Shown here: in pieces, positions 47,177 to 58,200 of the stretch
Numbering within the stretch: position 1 is the first letter of the stretch
Layout: the number at the start of each line of letters is the position of its first letter
Assembly (NCBI GenBank): GCA_963556255.1
Contig: OY744611.1
Coordinates: 856,091-920,090, forward strand
Source of the DNA: Allolobophora icterica
Lineage: Eukaryota; Annelida; Clitellata; Crassiclitellata; Lumbricidae
DNA: 64,000 nt
Direction: 5' to 3'
Position numbers and translations under genes: made by a program
The notes under the pieces: model-generated
What the model saw: the letters and a program-made list of their open reading frames with translations, nothing else
What the model was told of the DNA's origin: nothing
The model's database searches: none

Positions 47177-48109
47177 TCTATAAAATAATATGATACCCTG
47201 TTTACAAATTTACCAAGTTTTAGCTGTTCTACTTTTTGGAAACTACTGTGAAGATACGAGATGGCGTGATTTAGAATTTGCATTATGTTAGTTAACTTTT
47301 CATGGAATGGTGTACTTCTTAGTCCAACCTCTTTGAGACAGAGCTGTAGCATTGAGGGTTTGAGCAAAACTAATTCTTTAAAAATATTAGTTACAGAATT
47401 CTTGGAACTGGGAGTTGCCAGTATTATGAAGTATTCATGCAACTACGAGTGGAGAAGAGTTATTTGACTTCAATGAACTGCAATGAAATTATGTTCCATA
47501 TTTTGAAACATATTGATATTGAAGTTTTACTGTTCTTTGTAGCAAGCATCTTAAGAAGATGGACAACTTTCTGTTAGAACTTCAAAATGTACTTTAAAGG
47601 ACAAGATCTGCATCTCATTGATCTTCATGAAGAACATTAAAGTGGATTTATATGACTAACTCTTTCGCTATTGCCAACTATTTGATCTTCAGTTGAAATC
47701 AAACTGAACAATAGCATAAAAATGTGCTATTATACAAAGGATGGATGGCTTTACTCGAAAAATAACTGCAACTGACAAATGAAAGATGAACGCTTCCTGT
47801 AAGCATCTTAAATGCAACCTTTAAAGAAATCGTCAGTAATCTGAAAAAATAACTGGATACTAATGGTGTGAAAGGCTATGACAACAAAAGCTGCAGAAAC
47901 TTGTACAGATGCAATTGCTTCGACGTACGTCTTCTTCTGGTTCTCTGCCTTGAGACAGGTTCAAACTTCCGACGTCGCCACTTCTCTCGATGTTGAGCCT
48001 CTTCCTTGAGTCTTTTGTATCGTTCCTTCATCATCCAATCCAGCGTCATTGAAGTGCATATCAAAACCAATTCTTATCAAAAGTTATACAAATTCCAACT
48101 TTGTCTAGA
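47177..48109 (+). other. 5' flank of ZNF E with family-shared block
   Basis: At about 47640-47760, words such as AGTGGATTTAT, GCCAACTATTTGATC and GGATGGATGGCTTTA align with the flanks of D and F (AGTGGATTTCTTTGCC, GTCAACTATTTGATCATC, TTGGATGGCTTCATTA). The similarity is older than among B, D and F. Confidence 0.5.
47876..48070 (-). pseudogene. Possible LINE-derived fragment
   Basis: A minus frame of 64 residues with LDWMMKERYKRLKEEAQHRE and KWRRRKF. The ending faintly resembles RTE-type C-termini (A.DR..WR). Highly charged; could equally be an unrelated frame. Confidence 0.25.
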
Positions 48110-48257
48110 TTCCGGCGATTGGAGAAGCACATACGAATCACATAGAAAACCACACAGATGTCAATTATTTCAGTTGACCTTCTGAGAGCTCTTCAAAGAA
48201 CCCGTACTGTCCATACAGAAAAAAAACAGTGAAATTATCAATTACGTGAGTTGCCAG
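48110..48257 (+). pseudogene. Degenerate fingers before ZNF E
   Basis: RLEKHIRIT followed by RKPHRCQLFQ can be read from about 48115, with stops and a lost Cys. It shows that gene E once had fingers further 5', as in B and F. Confidence 0.6.
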
Positions 48258-49973
48258 ATGGCGAACAAGAGAACCCATACGGGAGGAAAACAGTATAGGT
48301 GCCAGATATGTCGGAAGGCATTTAATCAGAATCATCATCTAAAACAGCACATGAGAACACATACTGGCGAAAAGCCATACAGGTGCCAGTTATGTCTTAA
48401 ATCATTTGCTGATCATGGTCATCTGAAAATGCACATTAGAACACATACTGGCGAAAAGCCATACAAGTGCGAGTTATGTCCGAAATCATTTGCTGATCAT
48501 GGTCATATGAAAACGCACATGAGAACCCATACTGGCGAAAAACCATACAGGTGCCAGCTATGTCAGAAATCATATAGTCAAGGTCATAGTCTTAAAGCGC
48601 ATATGAGAACCCATACTGGTGAAACACCATACAGGTGTCAGTTATGTGAGAAGTCATTTACTAGCCAGAGTCGTCTGGGAATGCACATGAAAACCCATAC
48701 TGGCGAAAAACCACACATATGTCACTTATGTCAGAAAACATTTGCTCGAAGTTGTCATGTTGAAATTCACATGAGAACCCATACTGGCGAAAAACCATAC
48801 AGGTGCCAACAATGTCAGAAAACATTTGCTCATGGTAGTTATCTGAAAATGCACATGAGAACCCATACTAGCGAAAAACCATACATGTGCCAGTTATGTC
48901 AGAAATCATTTCTTGGTCATGGTCATTTGAAAAGCCACATGAGAACCCATACTAGAGAAAAACCGTACAAGTGCCAGCTATGTCAGAAATCATTTGCTTA
49001 CTGTAGTGCTGTGAAAATACACATGAGAATCCATACTGGCGAAAAACCATACATGTGCCAGTTATGCCAGAAATCATTTCCTAGTCATGGTGATATGAAA
49101 AAGCACATGAGAACCCATACTGGTGAAAAACCGTACAAGTGCCAATTATGTCAGAAATCATTTGCTGAAGGTAAGCGTCTGAAAACGCACATGAGAACCC
49201 ATACAGGTGAAAAACCACACACGTGCCATCTATGTCAGAAATCGTTTAGTGGAAGTAGTAATCTGAAAATGCACATGAGAACACATACTGGTGAGAAACC
49301 GTACAAGTGCCAGTTATGTCAGAAATCATTTGCTAGTCATAGTGAAATGAAAATGCACATGAGAACACATACTGGCGAAAGACCATACAAGTGCCAGTTA
49401 TGTCAGAAACCATTTAGATCAGCCAGTGATCTTAAGTCTCATATGAGAACTCATACAGGGGAAAAACCATACATATGTGAGGTTTGTAGTAAAGGATTCA
49501 CACAGTTTGGATCTCTAAAGAAACACAGAAGAACTCATGCAACTGAGAAGCAACACATGTGCGTTAAACCTTCTACAAAGAGCAGTTCTTCAGGAAAGCA
49601 GATTAAACACCACGCAGGAACACAGCAACAGGATCTCAACATGGGAAATGAAGTAATTGCTAACCTCTCTGATCAATTCATCACAGTTAGTAGCACGGGC
49701 GTTATTGATAAACCAGAGAACATATATCCGGATTCTGGTGGAATTGCAGGTCCTTTGCCGAAAATAAGAGATGGAGAATGTCTGCATTTTGGCAAATTCA
49801 AATCTCCTGTGGATGCAAAAGCTTCTTTGTCAAAATCTTTTGGATGTGGTTTATGTAACGAATTGCTTGAAATAGAGAAAGAATTTCTAGAGCATTGTTC
49901 TAGTCATCAATTTTCTCCACCTGACGACTTAATTATTGATAATTTCAGATACAGAAAAGATGCTGCAGAATAA
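48258..49973 (+). CDS. C2H2 zinc-finger protein E, 15 fingers plus tail finger
   Basis: The ATG at 48258 (CAGATGGCGAAC) gives about 571 residues: MANKRTHTGGKQYRC leads directly into the first finger. Fifteen tandem fingers follow with TGEKPY linkers and no internal linker cassette. Contact positions vary more than in B, D and F (NQNHHLKQH, DHGHLKMH, SQGHSLKAH, GSSNLKMH). The C-terminal linker keeps family words (QQQDLNMGNEV, GVIDKP, ECLHFGKF) and ends in the tail finger [26 protein letters not shown]. By family it is a nuclear DNA-binding protein. The frame is intact, so this is one of three loci (A, E, F) most likely to be functional. Confidence 0.88.
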   Translation: MANKRTHTGGKQYRCQICRKAFNQNHHLKQHMRTHTGEKPYRCQLCLKSFADHGHLKMHIRTHTGEKPYKCELCPKSFADHGHMKTHMRTHTGEKPYRCQLCQKSYSQGHSLKAHMRTHTGETPYRCQLCEKSFTSQSRLGMHMKTHTGEKPHICHLCQKTFARSCHVEIHMRTHTGEKPYRCQQCQKTFAHGSYLKMHMRTHTSEKPYMCQLCQKSFLGHGHLKSHMRTHTREKPYKCQLCQKSFAYCSAVKIHMRIHTGEKPYMCQLCQKSFPSHGDMKKHMRTHTGEKPYKCQLCQKSFAEGKRLKTHMRTHTGEKPHTCHLCQKSFSGSSNLKMHMRTHTGEKPYKCQLCQKSFASHSEMKMHMRTHTGERPYKCQLCQKPFRSASDLKSHMRTHTGEKPYICEVCSKGFTQFGSLKKHRRTHATEKQHMCVKPSTKSSSSGKQIKHHAGTQQQDLNMGNEVIANLSDQFITVSSTGVIDKPENIYPDSGGIAGPLPKIRDGECLHFGKFKSPVDAKASLSKSFGCGLCNELLEIEKEFLEHCSSHQFSPPDDLIIDNFRYRKDAAE

Positions 49974-50470
49974 TATTGCTGTGAATAGTTACTTTGCACC
50001 ATTTTCATATCTGAATACTTAGGCAGTAGGCATTCTGATAAATAGAATCCAAATATTCCCCCTTATAGGCACCACACATCTAAGGTGTTGCCTTCTTCTC
50101 ACATAATTGTAAGACTGTAGAATTAATGCTGGATTTTATGCTATACTTACTAAAGACACAGTAAAGTCTTGTTCTGGGTTCCACTACTTGACAACTTTAT
50201 TGTTAAATATTAAATTGGCTGGACAAAAACTTCTCCTGAACTAGATTAGATTTTCATTGTGACACTATTTTAGACTATTGACACTTAGCCTATTGTTGTT
50301 GCATTTGTGATGTATTATATGGTAAAATTAATGACCTTATTCTACTTAGAATAACCATAAAAACCGCGCCTCAGATTCGCATTTCTGTTTGACTTTGCGC
50401 GCGTTAAAAATGTTCGTAATAATAATAATAATAATATTTTATCATATGTCTCCGGACAATTTTTTTTATC
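49974..50470. other. 3' flank of ZNF E
   Basis: No AATAAA in the first 300 bp is convincing. GGCACCACACATCTAAGGTG at about 50069 echoes the 3' flank of B (GCACCACATTTCTAAGGTG), so the 3' region is also shared in the family. Confidence 0.45.
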
Positions 50471-50472
50471 TA

Positions 50473-50547
50473 CCTGGGGGATCCTTGATACCCCGGGGCA
50501 AAAAATAATAATAATAATAATGATAATAATAATAATAATAATAATCA
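50473..50547 (+). repeat. Retroelement 3' stem-loop and (AAT)n tail meeting a second tail
   Basis: CCTGGGG (50473-50479) pairs with CCCCGGG (50491-50497) and leads into A-rich/(AAT)n in plus orientation. The other side of the AAT run, with (ATTG)n, is the tail of the minus-strand LINE. Two insertions therefore meet tail to tail. Confidence 0.75.
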
Positions 50548-51927
50548 ATCAATCAATCATAAAATTTATATAGCGCCTCTTCAAGAGTTCTACTCAGAGG
50601 CGCTCCCGAGCCAGGCCTGATCATAGAGAAAAGTCTTCAAAAGGGTGTAGAAGGAAGACGAGTGTGTACGAGGAGATAGACGAAGGAAAGATGGCAAGTC
50701 ATTCCACACTGTTGGACCAACAACAGAAAATGCTCGACGCTGCATTGTAGCAGTGCGGGCAAATGGAACCAGAAAGTCACCCCGAGTAGAGGAACGAAGA
50801 GCTGAGCGACCCGTAAAGGAGGAAGAAAGAGTAAAGATGGAGCATAAGTAGCGAGGAGCTGTGCCCAAGACGCTTTGCCAGACAAGAGAGCAGAGCCGAA
50901 ACAGGATACGCTGCCGGAGAGGGAGCCAGTGTAGAGTATGATACATGTAGGAGGATACGCTACCATAGCGAGGAATGGAACCAACAAGGCGAGCCGCAGA
51001 CCGTAAGACCCTCTCAAGAGTGGACAACCGGACTTGAGGAAGACCAATGTAAAGGGAAGAACAGTAGTCTAGACGAGAACAAACGAAGGCGTGAATAAGA
51101 GTAGAAGCAGCAGATGTTGAGAGAGAGCGAGCAACGACCCTAAGCTGACGGAGATGGTAAAAGCAGGAGCGAGACAAGGAGGAAAGGTGCTTAGTAAATG
51201 TTAATTCCTGATCAATGATGACACCGAGGTCTCGTACGGAGGTAGAGAATGACATTAGAGGGAATTCAGCTGCGAAAGAGTTCAGATCAAGTTTTGCCAG
51301 CTGCTGGCGGGTACCCAGCCATATGAACTGGGTCTTAAGAGGATTAAGTCTCAGGCGATTGGAAGAAAGCCAGGCAGACAGAGTGTCAGTTGCGCAAGAC
51401 ATCACGCGAACAGCACTCGGAGCATCCCTTGCAGAGCAATGCAAGTAAGATTGGAGATCATCAGCGTAAGAGTGGCTAGACAGAGCAATAGCAGCAAGAA
51501 CAGATTCAAGGTCAGCAGTAAAGAGGATATAAAGAAGAGGGCCAAGCACGGAACCCTGGGGGAGGCCAACAGGTACTGGAATCCAAGGGGAACGCGAGGA
51601 GTGGAAGACAGTAGACGAAGAGCGGTCAGATAGGTACGAGGAAAGCCACTGTAGAGGTAAGTTGGAGATACCAAAGGAGGTAGAAAGGCGACGCAGTAGA
51701 AGATCATGATCTACCGTGTCGAAGGCTGCACTTACATCGTAAAGTGCAAGAACAGTAAGTTGAGAGCGATCAATGGCACTGTAAACATCATTAAGAAGAC
51801 TAAGTAGAAGGGTCTCAGTAGAGTGTCCCTTACGGAATCCCGACTGACGGCAGGGTAGAAGGTTATTAGAGTCTAGGTAGCTCAATAACTGAGAAGCTAC
51901 AAGTTTCTCAATTTTCTCAATAATAGA
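50548..51927 (-). mobile_element. CR1/L2-like LINE, 5'-truncated, reverse transcriptase frame intact
   Basis: An uninterrupted minus frame runs from about 51926 to the stop at 50590 (about 440 codons). Motifs in order: KIEKLVASQLLSYLDSNNLL, SGFRKGHSTET, ALYDVSAAFDTVDHD (first catalytic Asp), GLPQGSVLGPLLY, SYADDLQ (YADD catalytic pair), LNPLKTQFIWLG, VRDLGVIIDQEL, RLDYCSSLY, and C-terminal RRAFSVVGPTVWNDLPSFLR. ORF1, the endonuclease and the start of the reverse transcriptase are missing, so it cannot move alone. The 3' UTR has an 8-bp stem (GCGCCTCT / AGAGGCGC) then CTATATAAAT and an ATTG/ATT tail. The open frame implies recent insertion. Confidence 0.88.
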
Positions 51928-52027
51928 TTAAGTGTTTGAGGTTATGTTTGGTCATTATGAAAGATTAATATGTAATAAGATTCTCATGTATTCTGAATAT
52001 TTGTGATTTATCTTGGTTTTTACTAAA

Positions 52028-52398
52028 TAGGGTGACCACTTGTCCTGGATTGTCCGGTACAGTCCCGGAATTTAAAAAGTCCCGGTTTCCCGACACGTCC
52101 TTTCCGGGACGATGAAACGTCCTGGAATGAATTTATCGATAGATAAATACGTAAAGTTTGCTACTTTACTTTTCCAATCAATAGAAAGTTTAAAAAAAAC
52201 AACACCATCAACAAATAGGGTACAATAGAGGCTGACATGTCTATTACACCTGCTTACAATGTTGTACATCATGGCCAAAACCATGGCGCCATAATATGTA
52301 AAGCGCTGTTCCCAATGAGCCCAGCTTCTAATTGTATTTGACTTAGATTTGAAGTACTGTGGTATCCCGGAATGGCAGAAAAGAAATGTGGTCACCCT
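52028..52398. mobile_element. Candidate hAT-like element with AGGGTGACCAC ends
   Basis: AGGGTGACCAC near 52029 and GTGGTCACCCT near 52388 are inverted. Inner TGTCC/CCGGAAT and CCCGGAATGG words also mirror. I see no target duplication. Similar ends occur on known hAT families. Confidence 0.5.
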
Positions 52399-52487
52399 TC
52401 CTTTGAATAAATAAGTTGCATGCCGTAAATTGCACATACTTATATTTCTCTAAATAGAATATAGCCTATTTTGTTTAGTACACAGTA

Positions 52488-53216
52488 GTTGTAACGAGTA
52501 TTTAATATATGAATGGTAGGCGCCCCTTTTGAAATAGACCTGCGTAAAGTTCTGGTTAATATTAAATAAGTAAGTAAATGTCAATGTGCATCTCTGAAAT
52601 ATCTCAGCGCAACACAAAAACCACGTCAGGGAGAACAACATGATTACCCTCGCTATATGATAGCCTATATCCAATCAAGTCTGCAATATCCAAGCTGCCT
52701 TGTACGTTCCGGTGCCAGGTAAGTGTTCGCGGAGGTCAAGCCAAGTATTCATGAGGTCGCTTTAAAAATCTGCTAACATATTCTCCACTAAATATCAATT
52801 AAAAGCCCGAAAATACAATATGGCAAAATATCGTGTGTTTTGTTTCTGAAAATAGTATTCGCTAGATGTCTGCTAATAGTTTTAACTTAAAATGGCTTCC
52901 ATTTCAACTGAACACAACGCTCCAATCTGTCGCCATTTTGAAGCGATGAAAGTAAGAAGCGTATTTCTTGGGAATTCTATTTCTAATGCTAAACTTATAA
53001 GATTTTGTCACTTTTGTTTATATTATTTTGTCTTGTAACCCTTAGCGCATTTTAAGTGCAAGGCTTGATCATTTAGATTGCTGCTAAGATAATAGTTCCA
53101 ACTTCATGTTTTGAGTCTCAGTGCATATTTTAACTGTATAACTAGTGGGACAAAATGTCCCAGTAGTTTTAGGTTTTGTCCCAGTAGTTTTAGGTTTTGT
53201 CCAAGTAGTTTTAGGT
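52488..53216 (+). repeat. Segmental duplication copy 2, upstream of ZNF F
   Basis: It aligns with 32510-33850. It lacks the hAT insertion of copy 1 (empty site near 52987-52994). The last 120 bp (53097-53216) recur after the foldback element at about 54205-54320, so the block is split by the insertion and a local duplication; the rest of the block follows to about 54440. Confidence 0.85.
52931..52956 (+). promoter_or_regulatory. Putative first exon/promoter of ZNF F with YY1-like site
   Basis: CGCCATTTTG (52931-52940), AAGCGATGAAA and GTAAGAAG (donor GT at 52952). The candidate acceptor AATAACTGCAG is at about 55177, giving an intron of about 2.2 kb that contains the foldback element and LINE insertions. 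Confidence 0.5.
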
Positions 53217-54211
53217 GGTAATCCTGGGTTTTAGCGTCGGAAATTATTTCATTGAAAAGTTCTAATACAATAATACAATAAATAATCATCGTTCATCAAG
53301 TTTCGCAGCACGTGAATCTGCTTACCCGAAGCTGTTACTATCAGCTTCGTCAGCTTCGAGTGGTCTCTCGTTCTCTTTCACATGATGCTGCTGTGGTTCT
53401 CGTCCATGCTTTTGTTACCAGTCGAATTGACCATTGTTGCTCGATTCTAGCTGGTCTCCCACTCGGAGTCTTAGGGCGTCTGGATCGGGTTCTACGCTCA
53501 GCCGCTCGACTTGTCGGGCGTATCCCCAAGTTCGCTCCTGTATCTGCCTACATGCGCGATGTGTTGCACTGGCTCCCTATCGCGCAGCGTATTTCCTATC
53601 GGATCGCTGCCTTAGTCTCTCGTTGTCTTCTAGGCTGCGCTCCATCTTACCTTCGTGACCTTTGCCGCCCGGTGTCCGACGTCGTAGCGCGTCGGGCACT
53701 ACGCTCCTCGGCCAGAGGGGAGCTCTTGGTCCCGCGTGCTCGTTCTTCTATTGGGCAGCGCCGGGCTTTCTCAGTTGTGGGTCCCTCCACTTGGAATGGG
53801 CTCCCGCTGGAACTGCGATTACTACCTCTGAATAATTTGCCTGCATTTCATAAATCGCTCAAATCTTTCTTTTTTAGCCGTGGCTGAGCTGGGAGCGCAC
53901 CTGCGTAGGTATCTTGAAGGAGCGCTATATAAATCTTCAGAATGAATGAATGAATGAATCCAACTTCTAGTTTCAGTTATATTTTAATCGATTATCCAGC
54001 CTCTAGTTTCGTGAACATTTTCATCAATCTTCCAACTTCTAGTTCGAATTTTACTATGAAATGTTTTCATCGCTCATACACGGGAATAATATCGGCACTA
54101 AAACGATATATTTTCATCGTAATTCCAACTTCTAGTTTGACTTTTATTATGTAATATTTTCATCGCTCATCCGGCTTCTAGTTTCATTGATATTTTCATC
54201 AATCTTCCAAC
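53217..54211. mobile_element. Foldback element, end type 3, interrupted by a LINE
   Basis: The left end GGTAATCCTGGGTTTTAGCG and following 80 bp match 10768-10850. The core resumes at about 53954 and follows 10838-11105 closely to CTTCCAACTTC at 54211. The right inverted end is missing; instead the flanking duplication continues from that point. The LINE 53300-53953 splits the core. Confidence 0.8.
53300..53953 (+). mobile_element. 5'-truncated CR1/L2-like LINE end with (GAAT)n tail
   Basis: The plus frame to the stop near 53887 reads NLLTRSCYYQLRQLRVVSRS, then LVHAFVTSRIDHCCSILAGL, RVLRSAARLVGRIPK, LHWLPIAQRISYRIAAL and ends RRAFSVVGPSTWNGLPLELR. It contains only the part after the catalytic domain. 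The 3' UTR has an AGCGC...GCGCT stem, then TATATAAAT and four GAAT units. It is G/C-rich compared with its surroundings. Inserted into the core of the foldback element between CGTTCATC and ATCCAACTTC. Confidence 0.85.
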
Positions 54212-54440
54212 TTCATGTTTTGAGTCTCAGTGCATATTTTAACTGTATAACTAGTGGGACAAAATGTCCCAGTAGTTTTAGGTTTTGTCCCAGTAGTTTT
54301 AGGTTTTGTCCCAGTGGTTTGTGGGATTTCTCCCATGTAATACTCTACTTTTAATGTTATTTTACAGTACCAAATTATTAACCTAATTTGAAATATTCAA
54401 CGAATTAAATGTTGTCTGAAAATCGAATCGATGCACACAC

Positions 54441-55229
54441 TGTGGTGGTATGGTTGAACTAATTATGTTATATTTTCAAACTTCTATGCATGATTTAAAT
54501 AGGGATATCTATAATAGTAGAAAGCTAATCGGGTAAAATAAAGTGGCTAAAACGGGCTCCATTTGACAGCATATGCTCTAAGATGCGTTGCCTCAGACCC
54601 CTCTTGGGTGCTTACGATGCTCCCTTGGACTCCCTAGTCATGACCGACTTTGTCCCACTAACCCAAATCCATTAAAATATGCATGCATCGATTGTTCAAA
54701 GTAAACAAGTTGAAAATTAGGAAAAGACCGAAACTGTGCCTTGCCAATGATACATGCACCAACTATTGATTTAACTTCGTTTACGAGCAACATTGAAATA
54801 ATTTTATAGAATTTAAAACAAATTGATACTTAGATGTTGCTGTTCTTAATTTTTGCAAGTGCATGAAGATGAACAACATTCTACTTCAAACTGGAGTTGT
54901 ACAAGATGGACACTATAGTGGATTTCTTTGCCTACCACTTTCATTGTTGTCAACTATTTGATCATCATTTAACCCAACTACTTGAGAGCAGCATAAGGGT
55001 GTGATATTCTACATAAATTGGATGGCTTCATTATTTGTCACAAACATAATTGTTTTTCTGTGTGACTGCATTCTTGCTTTATCGGAAAAGAATAATTGAC
55101 ACATTAAACATGAACACATTTTTAAACATCTGAAACATTGACCTAACTGAACGTCTCCTAGATGTCAATAACTGCAGATCGCTGGTGCTTCAAAGGCTAT
55201 CAGAGGTGAAGGCTACACTTGCATTAACC
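54441..55229 (+). other. 5' flank and putative intron end of ZNF F
   Basis: From about 54710 to 55180 it aligns with the D flank 34840-35300 (AAAATTAGGAAAAGAC, TTGATCATCATTTAACCCAA, ATTGGATGGCTTCATTATT). AATAACTGCAG at 55168-55178 is a possible splice acceptor, in frame with the coding exon. Confidence 0.55.
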
Positions 55230-58200
55230 ATGGCAGAAAATGTCTACACAAGCTATTGCTTTCAAATGAATACTACAACTCGTGCTGAAGAAAAGACTTC
55301 CAAATCCGAATTATGCAAAGAATCATTTGCACATTCTGGTGATTTAGAGGAGCATGAAAGAACTAATTTTGGTAAATTATCACATGAACATCAATTACTT
55401 CAGAAATCAAGCGCTCATGGTGAAATTCTGACATCTCATACAAGGGAGAAGACTAGTGATAAGCAATGCACATGTCAGTTATGTGGGAAATCATTTACTA
55501 GAGTGGGTAGATTGATGGTTCATATGAGAAAGCATTCTGGAGAAACACCATACAAATGTCAGTTATGTCAGAAATCTTTTGTCGAAGGCAGTACACTGAA
55601 TTGTCACATGAGAACTCATACTGGAGAGAAACCATACAAATGTCAGTTATGTCAGAAATCTTTTGCTGAATGCAAAACTCTGAATCGTCACACCAGAACC
55701 CATACTGGAGAGAAACCATACAAATGTCCGTTATGTGAGAAATCATTTGCCTTAGCCATTACTCTGAATCGTCACATGAGAATTCACACTGGAGAGAAAC
55801 CATACAAATGTCAGGTATGCCAGAAATCATTTGCAAGAGCCAGTACTCTGAATTGTCACATGAAAATTCATACTGGAGAGAAACCATACATTTGTGAGTT
55901 TTGTCATAAAGGATTCACACAACCTAGAGATCTGAGGAAACACAGAAGAAGTCACACAGGTGAAAGGCGGCACATGTGTGAGAAACCTGATAACGAGAGC
56001 GGTTCTTCACCCAAACAGGTCAAACTGGATCCAGGTATGCAGCCACAGGATCTCAACATGGAAAGTGAAGTAGTTGATCGACTATCAGGTTCTGGCGAAT
56101 ACATTACATTTCGTATTCCAGGTGTTATTGATAAACCAAGTGAACGTTTGTCAAGAAACATACATCAAGATTCCAGGGAAATTAGAAATTCTTTTGTGAA
56201 AATTAGTCATGAAGAAAATCTTCAAAATATTAAAAAATCCGAATCACCTGAGGATGCAAGTCCCTTTCAGGCAGTATCTTTTTCCCTGAATCGTCACATG
56301 AGAACTCATACTAGAGAGAAATCATACAAATGTCAGTTATGTCAGAGATCATTTGCTGAAGGCAGAATTCTGTATCGTCACATGAGAATTCATACTGGAG
56401 ATAAACCATACAAATGTCAATTATGTCAAAAATCATTTACTCAAGTTAGTACTCTGAATCGTCACATGAGAACCCATACTGGGGAGAAACCATACAAATG
56501 TCAATTATGTCAGAAATCATTTGCCTTATGTATTACTCTGAATCGTCACATGAGAACCCATACTGGAGAGAAACCCTACAAATGTCAGGTATGTCAGAAA
56601 TCATTTGCTAGAGGCAGTACTCTGAATAGTCACATGAGAACCCATACTGGAGAGAAACCATGCATTTGTGAGTTTTGTCATAAAGGATTCACACAACCTA
56701 GAGAATTAAGGAATCACAGAAGAACTCACACAGATGAAAGACGGCACATGTGTGAGAAACCTGATAACGAGAGCGTTTATTCAACAAATCAGTTCAAACT
56801 GCATGTGGAAATAAAGCCACTGGATCTTGATGTGAAAAGTGAAGTAGTTGATCGACTATCAGGTTCTGACGAAAACGTGACGTTTGGTATTCCATCTGTT
56901 ATTGATAAACCAAGTGAACGTTTGTCAAGAAACATGCATCAAGATTCCAGTGAAATTATAAATTCTTTTGTGAAAATTAGTTATGAAGAAAATCTTCATA
57001 TCAACAACTCCGAATCACCTGAGGATGCAAAAGCCTTTCAGGCAGAATCTTTTTCTCTGAATCTTCACATGAGAACTCATACTAGAGAGAAATCTTACAA
57101 ATGTCTCTTATGTCAGAGATCATTTGCTGAAGGCAGAACTCTGAATCGTCACATGCGAACCCATACTGGAGAGAAACCATACAAATGTCAGGTGTGTCAG
57201 AAATCGTTTTCTCAGGACAGTGCTCTGAATCGTCACATGAAAACTCATACTGGAGAGAAACCATACAAATGTCAGGTATGTCAGAAATCTTTTGCTGAAG
57301 CTAGTACTCTGAATCGTCACATGACAACTCATACCGGAGAGAAACCATACAAATGTCTGTTATGTCAGAAATCATTTGCTAAAGGCAGTACTCTGAATTG
57401 TCACATCAGAACTCATACTGGAGAGAAACCATACAAATGTCAGGTATGTCAGAAATCATTTGCTGAAGGCAGTACTCTGAATCGTCACATGCGAACCCAT
57501 ACTGGAGAGAAACCATACATTTGTGAGTATTGCCATAAAGTTTTCGCAGAACTTGGAGATCTGAAGAAACACGAACCAACTCATGCAGGAGAAAGGCTGC
57601 ACATGTGTGAGAAATCTGATAACGAGAGTGGTTCTTCAACCAAACAGTTCAAACTGAATGCGGGAATACAGCCACAGGTTCTTAATACGGAAAATGAAGT
57701 AGTTATAAAGCTATCTGACGAATTCTTTACGTTTGGTGGTGAAGGTGTTATTGATAAACCAAGTGAACGTTTGTCAAATAACGTGTATCATGATTCCAAT
57801 GAAATTACAAATTCTTTTGCGAAAATTCGTCATGAAGAAAATCTTGCTATTAACAAATCTGAATCACCTGAGGATGCCAAACCGTTTCTGGCAAACTCTT
57901 TTTCTCTGAATCGTCACATGAGTTCTCAAACTCATACTGGTGGGAAACCCTACAAATGTCAGTTATGTCAGAAGTCATTTACTGAAGGCAGAGTTCTGAT
58001 TCGACATATGAGAATTCATACTGGAGAGAAACCATACAAATGTCAGATTTGTCAGAAATCGTTTTCTCAAGACAGTTCTCTCAGTCGTCACATGAGAACT
58101 CATACTGGAGAGAAACCATACAAATGTCAGTTGTGTCATAAATCATTTGCTCAAGGAGGCTCTCTGGAGAAACATATGAGAACCCATACTGGAGAAACAC

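Noticed and set aside
46337..47193. Pro/His-rich and Gly/Val/Trp-rich proteins up to 263 residues
   Set aside because: They arise from the GGT/GGGGT array inside a mobile element.
49590..49787. Short minus-strand frame within ZNF E
   Set aside because: Shadow of the E linker with no features of its own.
55185..55229. Upstream extension of ZNF F without ATG
   Set aside because: The frame is open but starts at GTG; the conserved ATG at 55230 in a strong context is preferred, though a spliced exon could use this stretch.
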